Part shown: in pieces, positions 36,592 through 48,146 of the stretch
Layout of the letters: every line of letters begins with the position of its first letter
Numbering within the stretch: position 1 is the stretch's first letter
Assembly (NCBI GenBank): GCA_963082975.1
Contig: OY720348.1
Span: forward strand, 53,781,564-53,845,563
Direction of reading: 5' to 3'
Origin: Labia minor
Lineage: Eukaryota > Arthropoda > Insecta > Dermaptera > Spongiphoridae
Length of the DNA: 64,000 bases
Notes under the pieces: generated by a model
The model's input: only the letters and a program-made list of their open reading frames with translations
Databases searched by the model: none
Told to the model about the DNA's origin: nothing
Position numbers and translations under genes: made by a program

Positions 36592-36698
36592 TGTAAAGCC
36601 CAAATCTCCGATCCATATAACATCATCGACTGGGCCGCTACCAAAAGGAGTCTTCTCTTGCTCTGACTAGGGCCACCGGTATTTGCCATTAGTCTCGA
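36592..36698 (-). pseudogene. R1-like non-LTR reverse transcriptase fragment
   Basis: Minus-strand translation contains SRLMANTGGPSQSKRRLLL followed by VAAQSMMLYGSEIWAL. This matches in pattern the region just after the RT catalytic core in R1-clade elements (LM-N-GGP...RRLL...LLYG-EIW). About 36 codons are open, with nothing recognisable either side. It is an old fragment, not a gene. Confidence 0.7.
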
Positions 36699-37217
36699 AA
36701 AAATAATATTAAATTTTATATAAATTTATAAATTAGAATATTTGAATTTGTTTAAATTTTAACACATGTAATCAATCATATGCATAAAGAATAGAAAATT
36801 TTGAAAATCAACTTGGTATTAAATTCAGAAAAAAAAAATACTCATATATAGAATATATAGACTATTCGAATATAATTGAAACTCTTTCTCTCCCTCTATT
36901 TTAAATTTGAAAAAACGGAGTGTTAAGAAATTAAGATTCCTTATACACAACATGGATGGTTAAATGAATTGGGCTCCCTACCTCCCTGACAAATTCACAT
37001 TAAAAATGTTTATAATATTTTAGTTTATTAAATCAAACTATTATTTTTTTATTTCAATATTTTTAATGTTAATACAATAATTTTTATTTTATAATCTATA
37101 AAATAATTTAATTATTTTTAAAAACAACGGTCTTCAATTACAATTTTTTTACTCTCTACTGACTGTTCATTTCATAACTGAAAATAGTGTCGAATAGAAA
37201 TAGACGATATTACTTGG

Positions 37218-37472
37218 ATTAATCTTATTATGCTAGCTAAAATTGTTTGTTTGTATTATTGAGGACCCCAGTTCAATTCATTTTAATCAGATTGATGCAA
37301 TGATGCAACATTTAATAATTGTAATAAATAATTAATTGTAGATTAATATTTTTTAAAGGGTCGAGCGACAACTCGGTGTCCCAGGTATTAATATTACCAG
37401 CCAAACCCAATAATAATGAATCATTTTTTTTAACTTAAGTACCGAGCCGAGGCTCGGGGTCCCGGTACTAAG
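37218..37472 (+). mobile_element. HELI Helitron-like element, short copy with intact 3' hairpin
   Basis: TCTTATTATGCTAGC start, then directly the TCAGATTGATGCAATGATGCAAC block and GGGTCGAGCGACAACTCGG end. A second 3' end follows at 37441-37471 with ACCGAGCC-GA-GGCTCGG hairpin, CCCGGTA and terminal CTAA. Two successive ends suggest end bypass or nesting. Confidence 0.7.
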
Positions 37473-37636
37473 TATAATGTAAATAGTGTAAAACAATATA
37501 AAAATGTAAATGTATATCTACTATTCACTACTTTGAGTCATCATTTATCTGTAAAAATTATTGTAAACGCTTTTTTGTTATATTATGGGATAAAAAAATT
37601 GGATGTATCCCAAATTGGCTAAAAACATACTTTTTT

Positions 37637-37783
37637 ACTTTCCCGCATACTTCGTATAAGGGAAGATTTGGAATCGTCAAAAATTTCGACTTCGAGATTT
37701 CGATAGATCTTGACGTTTTAGACCTCCCTGAGTCGGAAAATACCATTTTTCGAATTATGTCTGTGTGTGTGTATGTATGTATG

Positions 37784-37814
<31 letters not shown>

Positions 37815-38723
37815 TGTCTGTAAGCAAATTTACTCAAAAACTAATCAAGCTAGGACTTCGAAATTTTGTACACCGATATTATTCACAGTTTGTAGATTTC
37901 TAACAAAATTTCGTCAAAATCGGTTAACCGGAAGTGGTACTTTACCTACAATGGTTGCGTTTACCTTTCAAGTAAAGTACCAGTTTGCTTCGAGATATTT
38001 GCTTCATATATTGTATATAGATTTAAAAATATGAAAAAAATTCAGATACCAAATTTCATCATGATCTGACTACCGGAAGTGACATTTTACCTATACAAGT
38101 AACGTTTCCTTTTTACCGACCGACGATAGTAAGGGAGGTATTGTTTTCACACCAAATTTCACCTGTGGATATTTTTAGGTACATATCTCCACGAATCATG
38201 CATTTTCTTAACAGAAAAAAGTATTTTTAGCATGATGTCTGTCCGTCCGTCCGCTGTGTGTCCGTAGAGAGCTTGATTTTGATGAAATTTGGTATATTTA
38301 CTTAATGCATCAGTATAATGAATGGATCAACTTTTGGTGCAAATCCGGAAACCGGAAGTGCTAGTATTGCCGATCGAAGAGAGGAAGTGAAGGGTTATTT
38401 TCATATCAAATTTCACGTGAAGGCATATCTCCACGTGTTATGCACTTTGTATTGTTTGTATCCTCGAGAAAAATCATCTTCATTAGTTTTTTCTTAATTT
38501 AAAATTATATGACGTCACCCCGCACTTCATGACGTCACAGCCAGCCCTTATATATTATAAATAAAATAAAATTAAAAATATTTATATTATATCCATATCT
38601 GTTTTTTTTTACATTTAAAATATCAGTTAACCGGAAGTAGCACTTTATTACATTCTAAATATTCATTCACAACTCTTTATACCTATTTATATGCGGGAAA
38701 GTCTAGGGGAGGACACTCCCGCT
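37637..38723 (+). mobile_element. HEL-B Helentron-like element with nested HEL-C
   Basis: 5' end ACTTTCCCGCATA (37637) is mirrored by TATGCGGGAAAGT at 38690-38702. A 5' hairpin is closed by AAGGGAAG (37659). The microsatellite (GTAT)n starts after GTCTGTGTGT (37760). The core lies around AAATTTTGTACACC, and CCGGAAGTGG occurs twice. The 3' end is the stem GGGAG-GACA-CTCCC then GCT. A HEL-C copy sits inside at about 38114-38395. Non-coding. Confidence 0.8.
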
Positions 38724-39707
38724 TATTTAGATAAATACTTGCAAATAGTAAACAATGGGGAAGATGTCAAGAATTTTAAAGCATGTGTACATACGTAGAA
38801 TACACTATCCTTGCAAAAATTGCAAAAGATAATTTTGAAAAGTAGAACCTTTTTGTACAATGATAATCTATTATTGAAGCTTAAGGCGGTGTAGAGAGGC
38901 GGAACCCCTTGTCTAGATGATAAAAACGTAGCTAGGAACAAGTAAAATTGTCAGGTATTTTTATATAATTCATATAAATTATATTATTATTATTTTTTTT
39001 TTTTTAAAAAAAAGATAATCCGATTAGTAAAATAAATATTTTTTCTAAGAGGGGATTATTATTATTTTTATTATTATTATTTAAAGGTAATAGAAATATC
39101 TATTGACAGTCAGTCCATTGCATACTACCAAAGGAGTCATGATTTGTTCTTCTATTTGTTGTTTTAAATTTGTAAATTGCGGTGAACACAGCAATGCAAG
39201 GTTCAAAATGCTACGATATCTTTCAAATGTCATTTCGGCCTGCAACATCTCAACCAAGTTAAGACCTTTTTTGTCATTATAGGTATTTACATTCAATTTA
39301 TAGTTTACACTCGCCAAACAGTTAAAATTTAATAAAGAACAATTTTCATCCTAACCCACAAGTTTGTTTCAAAATAATTTCAATGATGAACTTTTAAAAA
39401 AAAAATATTTCAATATAAAAATTATATTTTATAAAATGCATTTTTTTTTTAACTTTCCACCGATATATTTAATTAAATTTATAAATTTTTGAATTTAATT
39501 AAACTTAATATTCACTTTTTTAATGATATTCATATTGTTTTTATTTATTTTAATTTCTTTTTTTTTTATTTCGTTGATATAATCTAACTTAATTTCTTAT
39601 TTTAACATCGAATCGATTTAAGCTCTATTCACAAAAACACATTAATTATAATAAATAATAAATATTTTTGTATTTATTTAATTAATATGATTTTTATTTA
39701 TAAAAAA
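38724..39707. other. AT-rich spacer
   Basis: Positions 39350-39610 share a diverged duplication with 41055-41220 (CACAAG...TTTCAATGATGAA block and CGTTGATATAATCTAA). A 78-codon minus frame at 39081-39317 has no recognisable domain. No supported gene. Confidence 0.4.
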
Positions 39708-39910
39708 CTGCCAGAGAGGGGCCTTTCGCTCGTCACCACTCCGCCCCTCTCCATTCACCTCTTTCGCCTGGCCCCCACCTCCCTCCCTCCCTGCCTACCT
39801 GCCGGTCGGTGTGCTTCGAGCGTATTCAGTTCCCCTGCCCTGCTCAGGTGAAGACGTTGACCGGCCTCTCCACCGGAATCATCCCTCAATCATTCGTTAA
39901 TCAAGAATAA
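39708..39910. promoter_or_regulatory. GC-rich island, candidate promoter or first exon
   Basis: An isolated ~200-bp block of high GC with numerous CpG, C-rich and CCTCCC strings, in DNA that is otherwise about three quarters AT. It includes TTCAGTT (39825-39831), resembling the arthropod initiator, and AAGACGTTG about 25 bp on, resembling but not correctly spaced for a downstream promoter element. No long open frame and no TIRs. It could be a host promoter/5'UTR or an unrecognised repeat. Confidence 0.35.
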
Positions 39911-40090
39911 AGTGAAAATTTATTTATTTTTATTAATTAAAAAGAAGATTAGATTAGTGAACTTAAATAAATAATATTTCAATAAATATCAAATTTTAAA
40001 AAATGCATTTTATAATTTTTTACTGATATAATTACATATAAATATATATTTATAAATTTTATTAATTTTTCATTAAAATCTTTGAAAATA

Positions 40091-40518
40091 AGCTGGAGTG
40101 TCTCCGCTCGACTATCTCGCAATTTGAATTGGATTAAATAACATAATATATTATATTTAAATTAAAAATTTAATTAATAATAAATTATAAATTAAAATTA
40201 ATAAATAATATTTATTCACTTTAGAGGAACAAAAATGAAAAAGTGGTAGCTAATGGTCCTCTTCTTTAAGACCTACATTTCTCAAAAGGTGATAGAAAAC
40301 TACGAATTTTGAATAATGGCCGTATATCAAATTTCATGATTCTAGCTCAAACCGATTTTGCGTAATCTTGTCTACACACACACACACACACACACACATA
40401 TTTTTCTCAACCTTAGTGAAAATGATTCAGGGACCTTCAAAACGTATAAAAACATCAAAATCTCGTGATTCTTTCAAATTTTCGTGATCGCAATACTATC
40501 TCTGGCGTGATAGTAAAA
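40091..40518 (-). mobile_element. HEL-A Helentron-like element with internal deletion
   Basis: Both termini are present (AGCTGGAGTGTCTCC and CTCTGGCGTGATAGT). The central block from the AAACCAGCGC segment to TTTTTACGGT is missing: TATTTATT joins directly to CACTTTAGAGG at about 40217. (CA)n at 40375-40398. Confidence 0.85.
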
Positions 40519-41222
40519 ATTAAACTAAAATTTTTTCTATATATTCAATTTTATTAAAAATTAAATGATTGAAATTATTAATTAAAAAAAATAATAAATA
40601 ATTAATATTTTTTAAATATCCAAAAATTAATTCAATTTTCTTTAATTTAATTAATTAAATATTATTTAAAATAAAAATCATTTTTAAGATATATTAAAAT
40701 TTCCGAAATATTTTTGTTTTTAAATACAATATTAGATCATTTTATTAATTCTCTTTAAAATATTATATTACATTACTAATTATTCTGCAGTGTGTATATT
40801 CAAAATTAATATAAAAAAAATATATATTTTTCTTATAGTCATATAATTTTAAATATACTATTATATTTATTGCTACTATTAACATAGTATTATTTATTTC
40901 TACTATTATTCTACTATTATTATACTATTATTATTTCTGATGTCATTAATCTCTCGCACCGCTCCTTTCCAATCCCTTGCGGTAAATTTGGAACCCGATT
41001 ACCTCGAATCCATTATAAATCTTTAACATCACTGAGTTGGTAAGTTAGTATTCAGCCCACACATAATTTCAATAATGAATTAAAAATATTTCAGTAAAAA
41101 TTAAAATATAAAAAATACATTTTATTTAAAAACTAAAATATTTATTTATTCTCATTAAATAAATTTTTTTTTTTTTCGTTGATATAATTATCTAATCTTA
41201 CTTAATTTCTTATTTTTCCCAG

Positions 41223-41293
41223 GCAAAAGAGATCAGACATCAATTCAAGTCTTGGAGTGTAACGAGATAAATTAACCCTTTCTGAACTCCGAG
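41223..41293 (+). other. Splice-site-bounded segment, possible untranslated exon
   Basis: A pyrimidine-rich tract TTCTTATTTTTCCCAG ends at 41222 and GAG|GTCAGT starts at 41294, bounding 71 bp that are less AT-rich than the flanks. The segment has stops in the frames checked, so it could only be a 5'UTR or non-coding exon. The GC island 1.3 kb upstream is the natural partner. Speculative. Confidence 0.2.
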
Positions 41294-42289
41294 GTCAGTA
41301 TTTATTATTAATTTGATTTTTAATTCAAATTAAATTTATTTATTTTAAAATTTTATAATTTTATTTTATTTTTTACTTCAATTTCATGTTTCTATTTTCG
41401 TGCTACTCGATGTTGATTGGAATTCTTGATTATCTTCTCCATCTGTGATGATGATGATGAAATAATCTACAAATCTACATAATACAGCTCACCAAATGTA
41501 AGTAATCATTGTTATTTAATTAGCATGACACATTTTAATTAAAATAGGTGTAAATTGTATTAATTAATCCAAATGGAAGGGTAATATTTCAAGTAAAGTA
41601 TAACATACATACTAGGATAATTAAATTTACGTTGATTTTTTTTTATTTGATAAAATTCATTAAGAGATTATAGACAAATCTACTCGTATTAAACAATGTT
41701 ATAGAATTTAGTGAAATCAGGAAATTTCAGAGCAGATCTTTCAATGAATTGAAGGGAAAGATTACATTAATTGCATGAATTGCATGCAACGTCTGAATTA
41801 GTGCCTTTTTGTATTGCTGAGAGGGTAGGTGAGGTGGATCGAATGAACGGACATTCGGGAAGGTAATTCAGCACAGTTCCAAAATAGGAATAGCCTGAAC
41901 AGGAACAAATTGTTGATTACCTTTGGAGCATAAGGCCTTTTCGATTAGCATGGGCGATCTACCCATTTTGGTGGAACCATGCACCTCTTAGGTAGGTAGG
42001 GTCTGTTTCAGGTTGCCCCGAATGTGGCGGTAACATTTCGAAATCTAAAAAATCAAAGGCACTCTCAGTGGATGCAAAGAGGCTTCCAGACCACAAACGC
42101 CTTATTATTATTTTTTAATTCTAATCCAAATTTCATAAGGCGTGGCTTGGAAGGGCTAATTTATGGGGAATGGAGGAGGCCCTATTAATTATTCAATTGT
42201 TTTGTTTTTTTATTTAATTAATAATTTAAAAAAAATAATTGAATATCGTGATGATTTTCTCTAACTTTTTAATTTTGGAATATTTAATG
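41294..42289. other. Spacer with a moderate-GC block
   Basis: Positions 41810-42190 are less AT-rich. After TCTGTTTCAG (42011) one frame stays open about 60 codons to a stop at 42190, but no family is recognised and no donor is evident. Inverted ACGCCTTAT and ATAAGGCGT strings occur at 42097 and 42136. Confidence 0.3.
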
Positions 42290-44340
42290 TAGCCTTTGAT
42301 ATCTTTTAAAGTTTTTACTATTTAGCTAGAATTAATTATTATTAATATAATTACTCAATACACCATACATATTCATAATTAAATTCTGTTATAGTAAAAT
42401 TTTATTGTAAATAATAATAATTGGCATCTAGCTAAGAGTAGTAATTTTTTATGTTCTTTAATCGTTTTCGTCAACTGATGAGATCAGATGACAGAAAAAG
42501 AATCGTCCAGTTATATATGACTTGAAATGTTGATTCGTGACACAATTTTTATAAATTTTAAAAAATTATTATTTTCAATTATTTATTTAGAATGTAATTT
42601 ATTTTTATACATATTTTTACAATATACTATTTCTGATTATAAAATCATGTGTTTAAATTTATAATTGTAGTATAGATAAGTTTATATTTATTAATATACA
42701 ATATATAATATATTTTTAATTTAAGCATATTTTATGTAATTGAATTTAATATATTTTAGGGAAAAAATTATTTTTACTTATGGATGAATTAAGAAAATTT
42801 ATTTATCAATTAATTTTAAATATGAATCATTGTTTTTTCTAAATTTTATTTAATTAATATATTTTAGATGTATACATCCATAATAATAATATAGATATTA
42901 TCCATTAATAAAAAGAAACGAATACGGGAGTAATTACTAGCTCAGGTGGCTTGTAAGTTCGAGGGGTGGTGGGGCAGAAAAATACACACACATATATACA
43001 TCTTTGATGCCTTTTAAAGGTTTACTATTTAGCTAGAATTAATTATTACTATCATAATGACTCAATATAAAAGTTTAATTCTAACACTAAAAATATAATA
43101 TACGTATATAATTTATATAATTTTATATAATTTTCATTATTATTTCTTTACTTACTAAATATAATATTTTTCTCTTTTTGGAAAATATTTCAGATGAATG
43201 GAAATATGTATATTGTTATCAAAAATTTCTATATTCAATAAAATATGATATAAATTATTATATTAAATTACCAAATATTTTTCTTATCATTTTTCTTATC
43301 ATTACAATGATATAATTCATATATGGAAAGAAATAAAATATTTATTTTAGCATAACATCTTACGAAAAAAGTTAATTTATAATGAATTTAAATTCTTAAC
43401 AACTAATATTAATTATATTTATAAAACAAATCCAAATTTTGAATACATGTACTAGAATTATTTTATATAATAAATATAATTTTTTTTTATTTTGAGAAAT
43501 CAGTGATTCGTATAGTTAAAGATGGGAACCTTTTTTAATACAGTCCCAATGGCCTCAAATCCAGCTCCGAAGTATTATTTTCAATTAAATAATTGAAATT
43601 GAATATAGTATATATAATTTATTTTATTATTTATTTATTTATTTATTTATTTATTAAGCCGTAATTGGTTTATTTACAATTATTACAATATATTACATAA
43701 TATTTTCTTTTAAACCAGGCCCCTTAGGGCAAAGGCCTCTTCCAGCAGAATCCATGCTCTTCTTTGTCTTGCTACCCTGCTCCAATCTCTTCCTGCCACC
43801 TTGGAGATGTCATCCGTCCATCTTTTTATTTGTCTTCCCCTTCTTCTTCTCTGTTCCATTGGGCACCATTCCGTTATAATTTTTGTCCATCTTTCGTCCT
43901 CTCGTCTAATTAAGTGTCCAGCCCATTTCCACTTTAGTTTATTAATGGTTGCGTTTATGTTTGTGGATTTTGTTCTTTTGTATAAATCCTTAATTTTAAT
44001 TTCTCTTTTTCTGACACATAGGACACTTCTTAGCATTGCATATTTTATTATAGGCATTAATAAATAAAATTAATACTTTTAGTTAAAATTAATTATTATT
44101 AAAATTACTCAATTTTAAATTCTAATTCAAACTCCAAAAATATAATATATGTTGTTGATATATTTTTCATTATTCTTTCTTTTTATAACTTACTAATATA
44201 ATAAATAATATTTTTCTCTTTTGGATTGTGGAAAATATTTTAAATGAATTGAAATATGTATATTGTTACCAAAAAAATTTCTATATTCTATAATAATATT
44301 GTATAAAATCAATAAATCATATAAAGTATTATCATATAAT
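42290..44340 (+). repeat. Diverged local tandem duplication (~1-kb period)
   Basis: The string TTTTACTATTTAGCTAGAATTAAT (shown here in parts: TTTTAAAG, TTTACTATTTAGCTAGAA) occurs at about 42306 and 43012. Its downstream partner GGAAAATATTT plus AAATATGTATATTGTTA occurs at 43183 and 44228. Three imperfect units (about 42290, 43000 and 44065) separated by 0.7-1.05 kb indicate an old tandem duplication, later interrupted by a LINE between units two and three. Confidence 0.55.
43629..44065 (-). mobile_element. LINE-2F: 5'-truncated non-LTR retrotransposon 3' end
   Basis: Minus-strand open frame of 115 codons (44057 to 43710). It has KWKWAGHLIRREDERWTKII, then GRQIKRWTDDISKVAG, then RRAWILLEEAFALRG, the C-terminal tail typical of insect endonuclease-reverse transcriptase LINEs. 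Its 3'UTR of about 60 bp ends in (TAAA)n at 43630-43657. RT and endonuclease domains are absent. The intact frame suggests a fairly recent insertion; clade is not assigned. Confidence 0.85.
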
Positions 44341-45029
44341 TCAGTGTAAAGTTTTTATAGCAATGGTCAAATTTGGAAAAGCAAAATCTATATTATGATC
44401 ATAAAATAAATTGAAGAATATTGAAAAAATCTTCTTACCGGAATAGATTTAAATTTGTCTCGCTAAAAATCTTAATTATCAATCAATTATTCTGTTGGTC
44501 GTTTAAGGAAATTTGCAAATCTTAATTCCTATCTTATATTTTTAAAGTGTCGCCATCTGTACAATAAATAATTTAATATTATTTATAGTACAAATCAAAA
44601 AATCAAAATATAACTAATAATTTAGCTAAAAGTTTTGCTATTATTTATTTATTCTTAAAATTGTCATTATGATGATGGGTGATTAAATCATCGAGTGCTT
44701 TTGTTGCAACAATTAATTGTTTACTTGGATTTTGGAGCATTTTACTACTGTAACAGTTTATATCCGTGATAGTCTGATAGTATATCGAACCAAATTATTA
44801 TAAAATTTACTTCGTGGCAGAATAACGTCATATCGTATATATATATATATATATATATTACCAGATTTCAATTTACAAAAAGTCAACTACAAGTCTACAA
44901 CTATTTTTATTGTTATTTAAATATTCAGTATATTATGACGCCCTTATTAGGAAACACCCCGATGCGACGTAGGTTTACACAGTGAGTCCTGATTAGAAGG
45001 GTTCTATGAACCATTTTTGTAATTTTTTT
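44341..45029. other. AT-rich spacer, nothing recognised
   Basis: (TA)n at 44838-44859. Positions 44935-45015 are slightly richer in GC. No element ends or exon. Confidence 0.45.
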
Positions 45030-45609
45030 GCTATCTTGTTAGAGATAGTATTGCGATCACAAAAGTTTATGATGTCGACATTTTGATGTTTTTATACGTT
45101 TTGAAGGTCCCTTAGACATTTTCACTAAGGTTGAGAACAATGTCTGTGTGTACGTGTGTATATGTGTATGTAAACAAGATTACGCAAAAACGGTTTGAGT
45201 AAGAATAATGAAATTTGGTACACGTACTTTATTCAAAATTCGTAGTTTTCTATCAACTTTTGGGAAATGTAGCACATTCGGAAGAGGACCATTACCTTCC
45301 ACGTTTTCATTTTTGTCCCTCTAAAATGACCGTAAAAATAAAGATATATGTTTGATAGTTTACCACTTGATTAAAAATTGTATAAAACTGCTATATGTAG
45401 AATTTGAGCTTGATTGAATCACTAAAAGTACCAGAATTAATTTTTTAACACGTTGACTGGCACGTGACGTGGTGCCTTCAACAAAGAGCCAAACACTCGC
45501 CTGGTTTAATAAATATTATTTATTAATTTTAATTTATAATTTATAATTAATTAAGTTTAATTTAAATTGTATATGTGTTAATTAATCCAATTCAAATTTG
45601 CGATTTTTT
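45030..45609 (+). mobile_element. HEL-A Helentron-like element, full length but diverged
   Basis: Opens CTATCTTGTTAGAGATAG (degenerate terminal palindrome), then TTGCGATCAC, AATGTCTGTGTGTACG, AATGAAATTTGGTACACG, the CGTGACGTGGTGCC block and AAATTTGCGA. The terminal stem-loop is lost. Confidence 0.8.
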
Positions 45610-46430
45610 TTTTCTTCAAATTCTCAGTTCATCATTTCATAACACCCTCTTGTTTTTTTACAATTTCTTGTCCTGTTATTGTCAGTAGATAATATGCTCT
45701 TCCTATAATATATATGGCCACCAAGTCGAACTCTGTATACATAAATAATTGTATTTTATTAGAAGGTAATTTAAAATATAATAAAAATACACACATACTC
45801 TTATATGAAATTTATCTAAATTAAATATTTATTTTGTTTTCAATAAATAGTAAGATTATTAATATTAGATAAGAATGAATAATAAATAATTATGTTATGT
45901 TTTAAGTTTATTATAAGTATTTATTTATTTATTCATTTATCATTCTGATTTCTATTTTAGTGTTTTGACAAGTTTCTGGCGCCCTCTAAATATAAATTAT
46001 TCCCATCCTTTTGGTACCTAAGTAATAAAAATATTGGAGTGGTTTTAAAGAGGCCACTTTGGACTAATACTAAATAATTAAATAAATAAATTGAACCTAA
46101 TATATCATTCACGACACAAGATAAACAACCTTTACTATCAAAGTTGAAATTTCTTAATTATGGAACAAATTGTCTATTAAGAAATAAAATTCTTATACCA
46201 CAGGAAATAGTCTGTAATTTCCATCATAGATGAATCTATTTGTCTTCAAATCTAAGAAAATTTTTAAAATATTCCTCCTTTAATTGCATATTTAGATTTA
46301 AATATAATTATTATTATTTCTTATTATTTTATGTTGTAATTCATAATTAACATAAGATTTTTTTGTTTTTTTTTAGTATTTAATGTTGTAAAGTAATCAT
46401 CTTATCAAATTTTGCAAATTACATTGGATG
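45610..46430. other. AT-rich spacer, nothing recognised
   Basis: No paired termini, no exon signals. Confidence 0.45.
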
Positions 46431-46432
46431 TA

Positions 46433-46560
46433 CAGTGACGAAAAAAGTAAAGTATATCAAGGTAGCGCGGTAGCGGTGTTGTTAAACAATGGTAATGCGC
46501 CTCTTCATCTGGTTGATTCCCTGACAACAGCGCCACTCTGGCGTTTACTTTTTTCCGTCA
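46433..46560. mobile_element. Short TA-flanked MITE (128 bp)
   Basis: Ends CAGTGACGAAAAAAGTAAA and, reversed, TGACGGAAAAAAGTAAA, so the inverted repeat is about 17 bp with an indel. TA lies on both sides (46431-46432, 46561-46562). The GC-richer interior has GCGGTAGCGGTG. Likely a Tc1/mariner-type MITE; the right end appears to lack its first three bases. Confidence 0.6.
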
Positions 46561-46792
46561 TATATACCTTAAGCCTTTCTAAATAGTGAATCAAATTAAC
46601 TCTCACTCCTGCTTCAATATTTCAAAATTTTTAAAATTGAATCGATAGAAGTCTCTAAGTCGTCATACGCACAAACATGTTTATTTTTACAAATTCCTAA
46701 TTTTATCTTTAATATAGTGTCGGATTAATGTGCTCTGAGAACTATAGATATTTTATTTTTGGGGCCTCCTTAATATTGTGCATGTAATTATT

Positions 46793-47157
46793 TTTTTTCG
46801 GAAGAAGAACATTACCTAGCACGTTTTCATTTTTTTCCCTCTAAACTCACCGTAAAAATAAAGATATATGTTTGATAGTTTTTCACATGATTAAAAATTG
46901 TATAAAATTGCTATATATATATATATATATATATTTTCAGCTGGATTAAATAGCTGAAAGTACCGGAATTAAATTTTTAACACATTGACTGCCAATCTCG
47001 CGCCAGCACGTGACGTGGTGTCATCACCACAGAGCTGGTTTAATAAATATTATTATTAATTTTAATATATAATTTTTAATTAATCTAATTTAATTTAAAT
47101 ATATAATCTATGTCTTAATTAATTCAATTCAAATTTGCGAGATAGTCGAGTGGAGAG
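46793..47157 (+). mobile_element. HEL-A Helentron-like element, 3' two-thirds
   Basis: From CGGAAGAAGAACATTACC through TAAAGATATATGTTTGATAG, CGCCAGCACGTGACGTGG and AATTTGCGAGATAGTCGAG to TGGAGA. The microsatellite half is missing. Confidence 0.8.
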
Positions 47158-47848
47158 TGATTTTTTTTTGTTATCAATTAAAGTTGTTTGTATGGAGTTT
47201 TTAATTTTAAACTAAATAACAATTAGTTTAGTAAATTGGCAAATATAAAACATCTGACTCTACGTACCCATCAAGATCTATATTTTTATATGTTAGGATC
47301 CACCCACTAGCCACCATTTCACCCCCATGGCGTCACCCCAAACCAAGGGAGTTAAGAGCCAAGTGGAACATTTGAACGTGGTCTCAGGAGCTCATTAAGG
47401 GCTCCATTAAGGAAACTTTATTTCCATGGCAGGATCCAGGGCATTAGTGCTTATGTAAAACTGTTCCAAGTCCTTAGTTATAATCCATCCATATTAACGA
47501 GTTATGTACATCGATAAGTCAGCACCGAACGACGACACCGACACCCCTCGTTCTCCCCTCCCCCACCTCTCTTCCCTCTTCTTTCTTTATTAATAAATCC
47601 TTAACGTCTTTAAATGGGAAAGTTCACCGGTCCAAAGAACCAAAATTATATATCTATCTTCCTTTATCAAACAAAATAAACAGCCCTCTGAGGGTTGTTT
47701 TAACCAAATAAACACTCTATTTAAAATATATTAATTAAAATGCAAGCCATTGAAAACTTTTTCCTCTTTAACCCGAATCCCACTCCTACAACTTTTATTA
47801 AATAATATTTAAAATAAAATTTAAATAAATTTATAATTTGATTATGTT
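47158..47848. other. Unique spacer with moderate GC
   Basis: Positions 47290-47640 are among the least AT-rich non-repetitive DNA in the window. No frame is convincing as an exon; a host regulatory role is possible but unsupported. Confidence 0.35.
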
Positions 47849-47862
47849 ATGATTATAATAAA

Positions 47863-48137
47863 ATATAAAATCGAGAAGGTTGGGATGGGCAGGGTACGTG
47901 GCTAGAATGGGAGAGGAAAGAATGGTGAAAAATATATTGGTGGGGAGTCTGTGTGCGAAACGCCCACTTGGAAGAGCAAGGACTAGGTAGGTTGTTAATG
48001 TAGGAAAGGACGTGAGAGAGATGGGAGTAGGTAGGAATTGGAGGGTTGTTGCTCAGAATAGGAATACTTGGAGAAATGTGGTTGCTGTGGCCAAGAACTT
48101 TCGAGTTCCGTAGAGCTACAGAGATAGATAGATATAT
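47863..48137 (+). mobile_element. LINE-1F 3' end
   Basis: Translates in pieces as WAGYVARMGEERMVKNILVG and DVREMG-type segments, ending AAGAACTTTCGAGTTCCGTAG and (GATA)n. ATGATTATA occurs on both sides (47849-47857, 48138-48146), a probable 9-bp target-site duplication. 5'-truncated and frameshifted. Confidence 0.8.
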
Positions 48138-48146
48138 ATGATTATA

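Noticed and set aside
37765..38034. 89-codon frame starting MCVCMYVCMYVC
   Set aside because: It is the translation of the GTAT microsatellite of HEL-B.
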